31,264 nt of DNA. It comes from Lactifluus volemus. Taxonomy: Eukaryota; Basidiomycota; Agaricomycetes; Russulales; Russulaceae. The notes under the pieces are model-generated. The model saw only the letters and a program-made list of their open reading frames with translations, made no database searches and had not been told where the DNA came from. Positions 11,145-20,616 of the stretch are shown here, one piece after another. Position numbers and translations under genes: made by a program. How positions within the stretch are numbered: the first letter of the stretch is position 1; the number at the start of each line of letters is the position of its first letter. The stretch is taken from contig WTXI01000389.1 in assembly GCA_022376515.1 (NCBI GenBank), positions 1-31,264 on the forward strand. The letters run 5' to 3'.

Positions 11145-14100
11145 TGCCTGCACACCCACCCATTATCATCTCGTCCGTGAATATGCGAAAACGCAACGCG
11201 GTTACTCATGCCCTGCTGAACAGCAATAACAGAACCCACCTCATGTTAATACAGGAACCCTGGTACGACACCATCGGAACAGCGAGAAAAGACAATGCAC
11301 GGAACGGAGTGGACGTTTTAGGCGGAGTAGCATCCCCAGCGTGGGAGATCCACTACCCCGGACACACCGACGGCCAAAGACCCAAAGTCATGGCATATTC
11401 ACGCAAGCAGACGCAGATGGACAATGGCACCCACTTCACAGTAGTGCCACGGTTAGATATCTGCTCACACCCAACAATCCAAGTTCTCGACCTCATATTT
11501 GATAAGGAACAGTGGCGAGTAATTAACTTCTATCACAACATTCGAGATAATACATCACTCCGAAAGCTCTTAGAGATTGACATTGATGCGATCACACCCA
11601 CCCCAGTGATAGGGGACTTCAACACGCACTCACGAGCCTGGTCCCCCCCAAACACACCGCACTCACACTGGGCAGGCCGCCTAGAGGAGTGGGCGGCCTC
11701 AAATCTGCTCACACTAGCGAACAACCCTGGGGAGATCACCCGGCGGGGCGCAAACCATGAACGGGACTCAGTAATCGACCTAGCGTGGTACAATGAAGCT
11801 GCCATCCAGGCGGCAACCTTTACAGGTCTAACCACTGACTGGGAAGGCAGCCTAGCCTCGGACCACGCCATGTTACACCTTCAGGGCCTCACACGGGAAA
11901 AATCGCCCAAGCCCTTAGAAACAGACCTGGGCTTTGTGATCGACCCGGAACGGAGAGAGGAATGGACCCGTGCCTTCAAGGTAAGGTCGACCCCCCCCCG
12001 CTTCCAGGCCACCCCAGGTACAGAAGAAATCGAGGCCGCGACAGAGGCTTTGATGAGAGACATTGATCGCACCAATAGGGAAGTCTTCAAGCGGCGCAAA
12101 CCCCCTCATCCCAAAGCCTCCCCTTGGTGGAACGCAGCCTGTGCGGTTGCAACCCAGAACCTACGAAACGCCCAGACAACGAGGACACGAGGAATCACGC
12201 AAGCGAGACTTAAGGGCACGGTGAGAGTAGCGAAAAGACAATGGGCCGATGATTACATCGAGAAGACCCAACTCTGGGAGCTAGCGGCATGGCGACATGG
12301 CCGCAGAGTATCCAAGGTGCCGTCGCTCCAGGGCCCAGACGGTTTAGTACACTCGCACGAGGAAGTCGCTGACATCCTCTCTCAGCGCTTCTTCCCCCAG
12401 ACACCACCAAGAGTAGAACTAGTCTTCGGAGATGACCCCCCGCCAAGACCAACGAGAACTCTTCCCCCTATCGACAAGGAGCTGATCGACTCCCTCCTTA
12501 CAAAAACAACCACCAAATCGGCGCCAGGCCAGTCAGGCCAAACATGGTCGATACTCAAGTGGGTCTGGGCCGCAGACCCGGACCGCCTTTTAGCCCTCTT
12601 CACAGCGTGCCTAAAAGCGGGATACCACCCACGACCTTGGAAGGAAGCGATAGTGTGCGTAATCCCTAAACCAAACAGAGCTGATTACACGCGTGCAAAG
12701 AATTTCAGGCCCATATCACTCTTAGAGTGCCTTGGAAAACTCCTCGAAAAGATCGTCGCCAAAATCATCTACAGAGAGATGACGAAACACGCATTAGTCC
12801 CCACCACGCAGATCGGAGGTCGAAACGCCTCTTCCACCCTAGACGCCGGCCTTTCGCTACTCCACGACATCCAAGCGGCCCACAAGGCGGGACTCAGGAC
12901 AGGCTTACTCCTGTTCGACATTCAAGGATACTTTGACAACATCAACCACGAAAGACTTATACAGGTCTTCGCTAACCTAGGATTTGCACCGGAGCTGGTA
13001 CGGTGGTGCCGCTCCTTTCTAACGGATCGCACAGTCCGCCTCCGTTTCAACGGCAAGGCTTCAGACCCCTTCGACTTTTCAGTAGGAACCCCCCAAGGCT
13101 CACCCGTCTCGCCGGTTTTGTCAACCATCTACACCTCGCCACTCCTACACAAAATGAGAGAGTGGACAAACACATCTCTTGGTATGTATGTGGACGATGG
13201 GGCCATCTTTGCATGCGGACGCAATTGGGAGGACATTGAGAATTCCATCCGCGAAGGCTACACAACGTGTATAGACTGGCTTACACGGGCGGGACTCAGC
13301 GCTGAACCGGAGAAGACGGAGCTGATCTATTTTAAAAAGCGCGGAGAGAAAACGGCCCCGCCACAACACATCTTCCTCCCCCTCTCAACCCCCAACACTC
13401 AGTACAAAGTTACAGCCTCGAACACCTTAAGGTACCTGGGATTCTTCCTCGACAACCGACTCTCCTGGTCACATCATGTAGAGGTAATGTGCAACCGGGC
13501 TCGAGCCTCGCTCAAGGCCCTACAACTTCTAGGCAACTCGGTCCGCGGCCTCGACCAAGCGAGATGGAGGCTGGCCTTCAATGCTATCTGCCTGCCAGTT
13601 CTCACTTACGGATGCCAACTTTGGTACACGGGTAAACAAGTCACTTTGGTCAAAAAACTCCAAACAGTACAGAACGACGCGGTAAAACTGATCTCAGGCA
13701 CCTTCCGGACCACCCCGCGCGAACCCCTACATCATCTCCTGAACATCCTCCCCATGGACCTACGTCTCAAGAAAATGCTCTTGAAAACGGCCCTTAGGTT
13801 ATACAAGGCTCCGAAAGGTAGCCAATTACTCATCCGGCTAGGAGGTGCGTGGCATACGCCAACCGCTAACGACTTACCGCTCCCGGCACCAAACAGAGCC
13901 AGTTCAAAGACAACTCTACGCTCGCTCGCGGACAGAGTACCGGCAGATGGTCCCCGCATAGACCCCTTCCCTGAGCTACCATTAGGAGCGCCGAAGTGGA
14001 ATGGGAAAGTAAAACTAACACTCAGACGGAAAGACTGGGACTACGACCAAGTCGCCGACACCCTCACCAAAGCCTGCCGCGAAGGCTCAACAATTAACAT

Positions 14101-15106
14101 TTTCTGCAACGGAGTACGCTCGAACAAGGGTCGCCCAGATGGGAAACAAATCGGAGCAACCTCTGCAGCACTCTATCAGGACGGAAAAGAGAAATACCAC
14201 GCAGAAAGAGTCCTCGGAGAAACAGTGACGGAACAGGACATCATGTTACGCTCCCTCCACTCCGGTTTAGATACCCTCACCTCTCTTCTAGGAACTCAAC
14301 CGCTCCTACAACTCAAACCCGTAATTATCGCCCTAGCAGCGGAAGCTGCTCTGTCGAAAGCGCTCAATACATCCCCACATGAAGACCAAGCGGAGTCCAT
14401 CAGGCTGCTCAGCAGACTGAACTCAACAATAGATAAGTACCCCGGAGTTACGATCTCGTTCCTCTGGCTGCCCAAAAACATACAGTTTGTAGGTTTCCGA
14501 AGAGCGAGACAACTTGCTTTCGAGGCAGTGAGGACGGCAGACCTCACGAACGTCGCTGAACCCCAAACGATAAGCAACCAGGTAAAAAAGGCCGAAGAAG
14601 CAATAATCTCGGAATGGGCAGAGCGGTACAACCAAGGACCACACACGTCAATGGTTTACCGGACAGCACTCACCTCCCCGCCGGATGGGAGAACACACCA
14701 CACCTTTCAACTCAAGAAGCACCTCCACCCGCTAACAACGGGAAACACGACCACCGGCCCTAACGCGGAGAGGCCCAAAGCTACGTTCTCCAGACTAACA
14801 CACTCTACTTTCTACCGCTTTATTACAGGACACGCATTTACCGGGGAATACACTCAAAGATTCTTCCCCCAACACACTCCAGATCAAGTCGCATGCCAGT
14901 GCGGCGAAACTGTACAAACGATCGAGCATGTCATCATGCACTGCCACCTCTTCGACACCACGCGCCGCCGTCATCTGATGCGCAATGGCCGCACTTGGAG
15001 CCTCAAACAGCTCCTCGAAACCCCGAAGCGCGTCCAAAAGCTGCTTCGGTTCTTAGAGGAGTCGAGGGCCTGCAATAAACCGCGGGCAGTCTGGGAACCA
15101 GACTGA
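11144..15106 (+). CDS. LINE ORF2: endonuclease / reverse transcriptase polyprotein
   Basis: An uninterrupted 1320-aa frame starting in a TAATG overlap with ORF1, suited to termination-reinitiation. Residues 1-245 are an APE-type endonuclease with N13, IQEPW (E38), GDFN (D158, N160) and SDH (D240, H241). The reverse transcriptase spans ~450-740, with FDIQGYFDNI (D592), GTPQGSPVSP and MYVDDG (D684, D685), so all three catalytic aspartates are present. Residues ~985-1145 align in layout with an RNase H domain, but the expected TDGS reads CNGV (N989) and the later SDS and HxGxxGNE sites are also absent. A C-x-C-x8-H-x4-C motif at 1251-1267 closes the protein. EN and RT look catalytically competent; the RNase H region looks inactive. 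ORF2 could still act in trans if transcribed. Confidence 0.92.
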   Translation: MPAHPPIIISSVNMRKRNAVTHALLNSNNRTHLMLIQEPWYDTIGTARKDNARNGVDVLGGVASPAWEIHYPGHTDGQRPKVMAYSRKQTQMDNGTHFTVVPRLDICSHPTIQVLDLIFDKEQWRVINFYHNIRDNTSLRKLLEIDIDAITPTPVIGDFNTHSRAWSPPNTPHSHWAGRLEEWAASNLLTLANNPGEITRRGANHERDSVIDLAWYNEAAIQAATFTGLTTDWEGSLASDHAMLHLQGLTREKSPKPLETDLGFVIDPERREEWTRAFKVRSTPPRFQATPGTEEIEAATEALMRDIDRTNREVFKRRKPPHPKASPWWNAACAVATQNLRNAQTTRTRGITQARLKGTVRVAKRQWADDYIEKTQLWELAAWRHGRRVSKVPSLQGPDGLVHSHEEVADILSQRFFPQTPPRVELVFGDDPPPRPTRTLPPIDKELIDSLLTKTTTKSAPGQSGQTWSILKWVWAADPDRLLALFTACLKAGYHPRPWKEAIVCVIPKPNRADYTRAKNFRPISLLECLGKLLEKIVAKIIYREMTKHALVPTTQIGGRNASSTLDAGLSLLHDIQAAHKAGLRTGLLLFDIQGYFDNINHERLIQVFANLGFAPELVRWCRSFLTDRTVRLRFNGKASDPFDFSVGTPQGSPVSPVLSTIYTSPLLHKMREWTNTSLGMYVDDGAIFACGRNWEDIENSIREGYTTCIDWLTRAGLSAEPEKTELIYFKKRGEKTAPPQHIFLPLSTPNTQYKVTASNTLRYLGFFLDNRLSWSHHVEVMCNRARASLKALQLLGNSVRGLDQARWRLAFNAICLPVLTYGCQLWYTGKQVTLVKKLQTVQNDAVKLISGTFRTTPREPLHHLLNILPMDLRLKKMLLKTALRLYKAPKGSQLLIRLGGAWHTPTANDLPLPAPNRASSKTTLRSLADRVPADGPRIDPFPELPLGAPKWNGKVKLTLRRKDWDYDQVADTLTKACREGSTINIFCNGVRSNKGRPDGKQIGATSAALYQDGKEKYHAERVLGETVTEQDIMLRSLHSGLDTLTSLLGTQPLLQLKPVIIALAAEAALSKALNTSPHEDQAESIRLLSRLNSTIDKYPGVTISFLWLPKNIQFVGFRRARQLAFEAVRTADLTNVAEPQTISNQVKKAEEAIISEWAERYNQGPHTSMVYRTALTSPPDGRTHHTFQLKKHLHPLTTGNTTTGPNAERPKATFSRLTHSTFYRFITGHAFTGEYTQRFFPQHTPDQVACQCGETVQTIEHVIMHCHLFDTTRRRHLMRNGRTWSLKQLLETPKRVQKLLRFLEESRACNKPRAVWEPD

Positions 15107-15343
15107 GGCACAGGGTCCTTCTCATTTCCCGCATCAGAGTCACCCCTGATGCAAGTACATACGCACATACACACGACCACCGCATAAAATACCATACATC
15201 TACACACAGTTGGCCTGCGGCCGACACCTTTCTCTTACTCCCTACACGCTTGTCATAACGCTTAGTTACCCTTCGCGACCGCCTCTGTGCCACGTTGCAC
15301 GCGCTGCGGAATACAAATTCGGATTCAAAAAAAAAAAAAAAAA
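15107..15343 (+). other. LINE 3' UTR and poly-A tail
   Basis: About 220 nt of non-coding sequence after the ORF2 stop, then 17 A's at 15327-15343, directly followed by the right target-site duplication. Confidence 0.85.
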
Positions 15344-15356
15344 GTACTGTATGGCA
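15343..15356. repeat. Right target-site duplication of the LINE
   Basis: AGTACTGTATGGCA, identical to 9912-9925. Host sequence resumes at 15357 and aligns with unit 2 from about 29379. Confidence 0.9.
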
Positions 15357-15633
15357 GCGTTGTGGTGTTCCTTGAAGCGCCGCCCTTAGACAATGTATTT
15401 TTTTGAAAAAGTCAGGAACTCCGCTTCGGCCATCGATGACCGTGCGTCATGATGCCGCCCAACCACACGTCTCCCCCAATCGGCCACTACTACAAACTCG
15501 ACGCCCCAGATGGTCCCAGATCCGTATGCTAAAGTCTCTCACATCTAATGTCTCGCCGCTGTTAAATCATTACAACAGCTCAGGACCTCAAAACTCCGGA
15601 ATAGGACGCATCAATCGACCTCAGGCCACCGAA

Positions 15634-17812
15634 ATGCAACCGAGCTTGCTCCCACTTCAGTTGGCCGGTACGTACAGTACAGTATATTTATGATCCCCTA
15701 TATGTATATTTTCTCTGCCAGTCCGCGAAGGGCATAGCCTTCCTTCCCCGTCTCAATACCCTCCTTGGAAACACAAGACGATTCTATGTTACTATGACGG
15801 ATGGGGAGAGGACATGGCAGACACTATCTGTGCGGAGCGTTGCGCAGCGCGTAGAATGGAACGAGAACGTCGGCAGATTGTGAGAAATGTGGTATCTTGA
15901 TTCCTATATACCACTGAGTCTCGTGCAGGACCGTACAAGCACTCCCCCGTATCGCCGTATCGCTTTATGTGAAATTGACCTCACGGAAAGTCATCCTCGT
16001 TGGAAGGCAGGAGATAGTCTATGAACCCCAACGCGGTTCGTCCAAAATCCTTTTTGAATTCGTACTCGTGCGTCTGGCTGAACATCCGAGATGTAGAACT
16101 TGCTGTCATTTTCAATAGAACTGACGGAAGTGATAGACACCCAACATCGATCACAGTCTCTTTAATGATAATATCATTTCAGAATACGCCAGTGTCACCT
16201 TGAATGCTGTAGCTGACACCTTGAGCTCCATAGCGGCTGATCCAGGCAACCCCGTTGCTGAACGAGGGGCTGCGGATCTCACTGTCCAATCCAATAGTGG
16301 CACCATGCAATCCACGGACAACTCCTCCTTATTGCCCTTCTCTAGGGCAGGTGACCATCCCACCGAGAGTGGCACTCTTGTGCGACCAGTGGCGGAGACC
16401 CAGACAGAGATGTCACGTACAGCTCTCTATCGCGCCGAGGGAGATTTCAACCATATCAATACAACAAAAACATGGCAAAGTGCTGTTAGTGTTATCAAAT
16501 TGGTGACGGACACCGTCAGTCCAATCGCAGCAGTATGTCCACAGAATATTGTTTTTGTTCATGCGTCATTGAGCAATTTTCCATTCTTCAGTATGGAGTC
16601 TTCTCTCAAAGATACCCGAGGTACGTCTCCTTGCTTTCTCTGAAAGTATAGAACATTTACTCATTTCTTCGTCTTGCCACCAGACATTGGTACAGCAGGA
16701 TCAGCGGGATGACAACGTCCAAACATTACTCAACGCGATACGCGATGCGTTTGAATTCGCAGAAGAAGCTGACACTTTAAGAGACATCGACCCTTTTGTC
16801 TAGGCAAGCAGCAATTCTCGAGGAGATGCTGGAGCGCGTCTGCGAATGTGCCAACTTTATCAGTTCGTATGCGGGGGATGTGAAAGTCGGCACGTCACAT
16901 TTGGCCTCTTTTTTGTCATTATAAACATATAATTTTCAGGGAAGTGGGCGTTGAAGAATATTATCGGCCAAGGTGAAAAATACAAGGGTATTGCACAACC
17001 CTTGTCCGACTACGAGACAACTTCCTTCCGTGCTACCGTTACCACGGAGGTTGCTATGCTAGAAGCTGGTGCGTGATTCGGATAGTCACAAGACAGTCAG
17101 ATTATCTGCCTGACTCGGACATGGGCCACAAAGAATTGGACGCAAAAATCAGAGAAATGCCTCACGAGAGAGGTTGGCGTTTCGGCGATGAGAAGCGATG
17201 TCCGAGTCTTCCGAAGACTTCTTGGACCACATTGTCAAGTGGGTCGAGAATCCGGAATCCAATCCTGGGCTCGTTCTCCTTGGCCAGGGGCACAGGAAAA
17301 TCCTCGATAGTACATGAAGTTGCACGTCGTTTCGACGACACGTGTCTCGGCTCTTACGTTGCTTTTTTGCGCAAGGAGCAATCTAGAGACGAGGCTTTTC
17401 AGCTGTTCACGACGCTTGCACGCGATCTCTCCGATCGCAATCGTGCATTCAAACATGCCCTCGGGAGGGTCATCAAAGATCAATCGTCTCTTCGAAGAAG
17501 TTCTCGAGGGATACCTCAAACCTCAAGAAGCACAGATCCTATTTCGGTCCGTGATGGGACAGCTTTTTTGCTACAATCAAGCCCCTCTCCATCGATTCCC
17601 TGATCACTCTGCGACGGCATGCCCCCATTGATGATCCCGAGGATTCCGAACCGGTTATTGACATGCTCCGTCGCCTCTGAGTAACGTGACTTCAAGGGAT
17701 CAAACTCGTCCCATCATTCCTCTCCATACATCATTCTGTGACTTCTTAACCTCCAAGAAGAGTGATGTATCTTATGTGGATCTTGGGGATATGCACCATC
17801 AGTTGGCAGATA
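15634..17812 (+). pseudogene. NLR C: decayed C2-like / NACHT pseudogene, WD40 array lost
   Basis: The start ATG at 15634 and first exon (to 15667) match NLR D almost base for base, and the C2-like, helical and NACHT segments follow in order. The gene is clearly dead. Exon 2 has a 4-nt expansion after its acceptor (~15720-15745). Exon 4 carries a frameshift near 16175. Exon 5 lost its first ~20 nt (16592). An extra T makes an in-frame stop at about 16800. The Walker A region (17284-17300) is deleted and garbled. A ~530-nt internal deletion at ~17493 removes Walker B and the sensor. Homology ends near 17812 at 'HHQLA', where LINE sequence takes over, so the WD40 half is absent. Its paralogue D belongs to the same subfamily; A and B are more distant. 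Confidence 0.85.
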
Positions 17813-18242
17813 CTTTCCGAAGCACCCCCCGAGAACCCCTCCACCAGCTGACAGCCATTCTCCCGAACCAACTTCGCCTGGAGAAGCTCTCGACCCAAGC
17901 CGCCATCCACATGCTCACACTCCCCACTGACTCCGCAGTCCTCCGCAGATTGGGTCTACCCTGGTGCCGTGGAGAAGGGAGCGGCACCCCACTCCCATAT
18001 CCCGACCTCGCCCGCCCGCCGGATACGTGCATCCGACGTCTCAGCCGCCAGGTACCTACCGACAGCCGCAGTCCTGCCCACTTCAACCAGTGGCACCCCC
18101 CTTGGAAACGCTGCACCCTCCCACCGACTGACTCACGATCTTGCCCGACCAAGCCCAAGGTGATGCACGAAAACGACTCATCAAAACGATCACAACATCC
18201 CACTACTCAAAGCCGAACCACATCGCCATCTACTGCCGAGAG
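17813..18242 (+). mobile_element. Fragment of a second, diverged Tad1-like LINE (ORF2 thumb to RNase H start)
   Basis: The translation TFRSTPREPLHQLTAILP and onward aligns with residues ~853 onward of the intact LINE ORF2 (TFRTTPREPLHHLLNILP), then with its LPLPAP-type linker. A frameshift near 18160 moves the homology to another frame, ending HIAIYCRELG against the intact element's INIFCNGV. Neither LINE end, tail nor target duplication is present, so it is an internal relic. It bridges NACHT sequence on the left and protease-tail sequence on the right, and so marks the join between the two duplication units. The divergence shows it is not a copy of the 9926-15343 element. Confidence 0.75.
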
Positions 18243-19858
18243 CTCGGAGTTTGGATTCCTCGGAAAGAATGTCAATGGCATAGATGATGACACGGTGCAA
18301 GAGGTGTCCTTTCTGAACCTCGACCCTGCAGACCCAGACGGCTGGCGAGATACCCTTGTTGGTAGCACCATCGATCTCTCGAAGCCTTCAATCGGTCGTC
18401 TTTTGACTTCGACCAGCCCATGTCGTCGACGCAAGAGGCGGCGCTCGCGGCCGCCACTGCGGTGAGGCTTCCACTGCACCGACACACGGGGAGTGAGATG
18501 AGCTTGGTCTCGAATGGTTTCGGCATCGTCGAACCTCTGCTCACACACGCGCGAGGAGACTCGACTGGCAGCGCCGCCATCACCACCACCGCTGTGATGG
18601 ACTCCGATACCGATGCCGACTTGGGCATCATAGTGTAGGGTCAGCTTAGTGGCTGGCCCCGAAACCTCTTCCTCCGCAACTTTGTACGCCCAACTCACGT
18701 TTCCTCTCGTCTCGATTCGTGCTGCCGCTCGCCGTATTTCCCGCATGCTTTAGATCTCGTTCCCTGCGTTTCGATCTCAAACGGGGCCACGAACCCCTCT
18801 CGGCCACGATGCGTCTACGCCTCGGCCATACGCCCGTCCTCTGCGGCCTCGCGCTGCACGACTTTTCCTGTTTATCTCTTTGTTCTCTTTCATGTCTCGA
18901 GTCTCCTGTGCTTCCCGTTCCGTGCTAGTCCGCCTCGCGTTTCCTATTGTTCGCTCAGTTTGGTGTTACTCAGTTTGCGTGTTAGTCTCTTTCCCTTCCG
19001 TCTCGGGCTGCGTGCTGTGACTCGCGCCGCGCCCACGTTCTAGGCTGACGGCCTATCGGCCTCTCGATGAGACCGCGAGCATCCCGTGAAGCTTTCTGAG
19101 GGTGCACGCGACTTCGAAGGTTGTATTTTTGACTTCTTATCTTTCTTGATTTAAAACCCCATTTCCTTTGTTCCCCTGCAACTTTAGATGTTTCGCACCA
19201 TTTCCTTTCATCCTCACCTCACTTCCGAGGTTTCTTACTTACCTTTCGTCCGATATTTTCGTGTCCGCCTACTTCGCGTTTTACTTGCTACCCCGTTCTC
19301 GACGCGTTTTGTCTCATTATAGATTACGGCTCGAATGTACATAAATACGACTCGGAAATGTACAAATGAGCCAGCGAAAAATACGCCGCTCACCCTTGTT
19401 CTCGAAAACAGCTTGCCTCTAAGTTTCCTTCAAAATCTCTCAAGTCTCTTTTACCTTCAAGTTCTCGTCTATCCTCCTCTTATCGCCCTATCTCGCTTAG
19501 ATCCCCCGACTTGGGACTTCTACGCGTTCTTCTTCTTACTTGCCGCCGCTCTCCCTCTTTCTTCTCTTTGCCCCTCTGATCCTCTCTCCTCAACTTCATT
19601 TGAACTCACAAGCAGGGAGAGTTCCCCGCTTTCAATAGAGCACCAGAGCATGGCGGGTATCGGCACCGCGGGGCGGAGCCCACGGATCCGGGCGCGGCAC
19701 GGGGACAATGTCGGGAGCGGCCTCAGTCTCGGACAAATATCGCTTGCGTCTGTCGCGGCGGCCGGTGGACGTTTTCCGAGTATAGCGCCAGGCGAGTGAT
19801 TGAGCGGGCTTTCGATGTTGGAAGGGCATAAAGATTTGCCGCCAGCGCCAGCGCAATG
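18243..19858 (+). pseudogene. Broken second copy of the aspartic protease tail, split by an LTR-like insertion
   Basis: 18243-18633 matches 714-1104 of the protease gene and 19635-19858 matches about 1105-1329. The copy begins in the cytosolic tail, so the peptidase lobe and membrane anchor are absent. A small deletion and substitutions around 18390 (the CACAATC segment of the first copy is shortened) shift the frame, and the stop that corresponds to 1327-1329 is displaced by a TGA at about 19797. With a 1 kb insertion as well, no product is expected. Its value is as a landmark for the left end of duplication unit 2. Confidence 0.85.
18634..19634. mobile_element. Putative solo LTR (1001 bp)
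   Basis: Comparison of the two protease-tail copies gives an exact insertion that starts TGTAGGG and ends CTTTCA, so it has the 5'-TG...CA-3' ends of an LTR. It is flanked by ATAG on both sides (18630-18633 and 19635-19638). An imperfect inverted repeat (GGGTCAGC/GCTGGCCC) sits just inside the left end. The body is pyrimidine-rich on this strand and has no credible coding frame. Inference: a solo LTR left by recombination of an LTR retrotransposon. The 4-bp duplication is short, so a full-length relative elsewhere in the genome would be needed for certainty. Confidence 0.65.
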
Positions 19859-20605
19859 AGCGATTCACAAAGCTCGCCTCATCACTGGATTTTTTGGTTC
19901 GCGCATTCCACTTTCATTTTTTGGGTTTTACGACTCGGATTTATCGGTTGTTGGTTCTGACTAACTATCTTTTTCAAAACACTCACACTCACACACTCAC
20001 ACACCATATCATCTTTTCTTGTACGTTTCTACCATTCTTTATTGGTTTTTGGTTGGAATTTGGAATTTGGAACTTGGAATTTGGAACAGGGTTTTTCGTT
20101 CGTTTCGTATATGTATAAAATAGATAGTTCGCGGACGTTCAAAACAACCCCCTCTGTAGTTCTCTCTCTCGGATTGGACGTACCAAGCCCTCCTTATACC
20201 ATCTACTACTAACTACATTATCAAAAGGTAGTTCGTCGCGTTCCTTTTTTCTTTGTCTACTCCGTGTATAATTATAGAGTATTAAAAAAAAAATTGGGGT
20301 TGTAGTTATGAGGGTAGCTAGATGATCACGGATAGCACGGTTTGGGAGCATAATAAGTGCGTGAGATGCTCCTACCTGACTGCAGGAGGGAAGGGGCCGT
20401 GTCAGGAAGCTATTGTGAAATTTCTCAGCTTCTAGTCTCAATCAACATCAGACGCGATTGCTCGTGAGTACGGTATGGGCATGTTGAGTGGCATAATATA
20501 CAAATTTATAAAATCAACTTTGATAAAGCTGGATACCTTCATTAAAACTTTAAAATAAAAATCTTTTTATTTAAGTTAACAGATATCGCAATGTGTCACG
20601 TGACT
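19859..20605. other. Duplicated protease 3' flank (unit 2 copy)
   Basis: Non-coding; matches 1330 to about 2070 with small indels, including the CTCACA and TTGGAA repeats. It loses about 15 nt relative to unit 1 near 20325 and gains some near 20385. No gene is supported. Confidence 0.75.
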
Positions 20606-20616
20606 TTCGTATTTTC

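Larger units (their letters stand above)
9926..15343 (+). mobile_element. Tad1-like non-LTR retrotransposon (LINE), 5'-truncated
   Basis: A ~5.4 kb insertion bounded by perfect 14-bp target-site duplications and ending in a 17-A tail (15327-15343). It holds an ORF1 with zinc knuckles and an ORF2 with APE-type endonuclease, reverse transcriptase, a degenerate RNase H-like region and a C-terminal CCHC-type motif, the order of Tad1-group LINEs in fungi. The 5' junction falls inside ORF1 with no 5' UTR, so the copy is 5'-truncated, the usual result of incomplete target-primed reverse transcription. The matching place in unit 2 (about 29350-29380) is an empty site, so the insertion post-dates the segmental duplication or occurred in one unit only. 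It sits about 280 bp upstream of the start codon of NLR C. Confidence 0.92.
714..17221 (+). repeat. Segmental duplication, unit 1
   Basis: Colinear with unit 2: 714-2060 with 18243-20590, 2095-9911 with 21735-29350 and 15357-17221 with 29379-31264. It includes the LINE as a private insertion (9926-15343). The right end of homology is set by the window end of unit 2. Confidence 0.85.

Noticed and set aside
19335..19799. 154-codon open frame running from the LTR-like insertion into the protease-tail copy
   Set aside because: It crosses an insertion boundary, its first part is pyrimidine-rich LTR sequence, and it has no domain; a by-product of the insertion.
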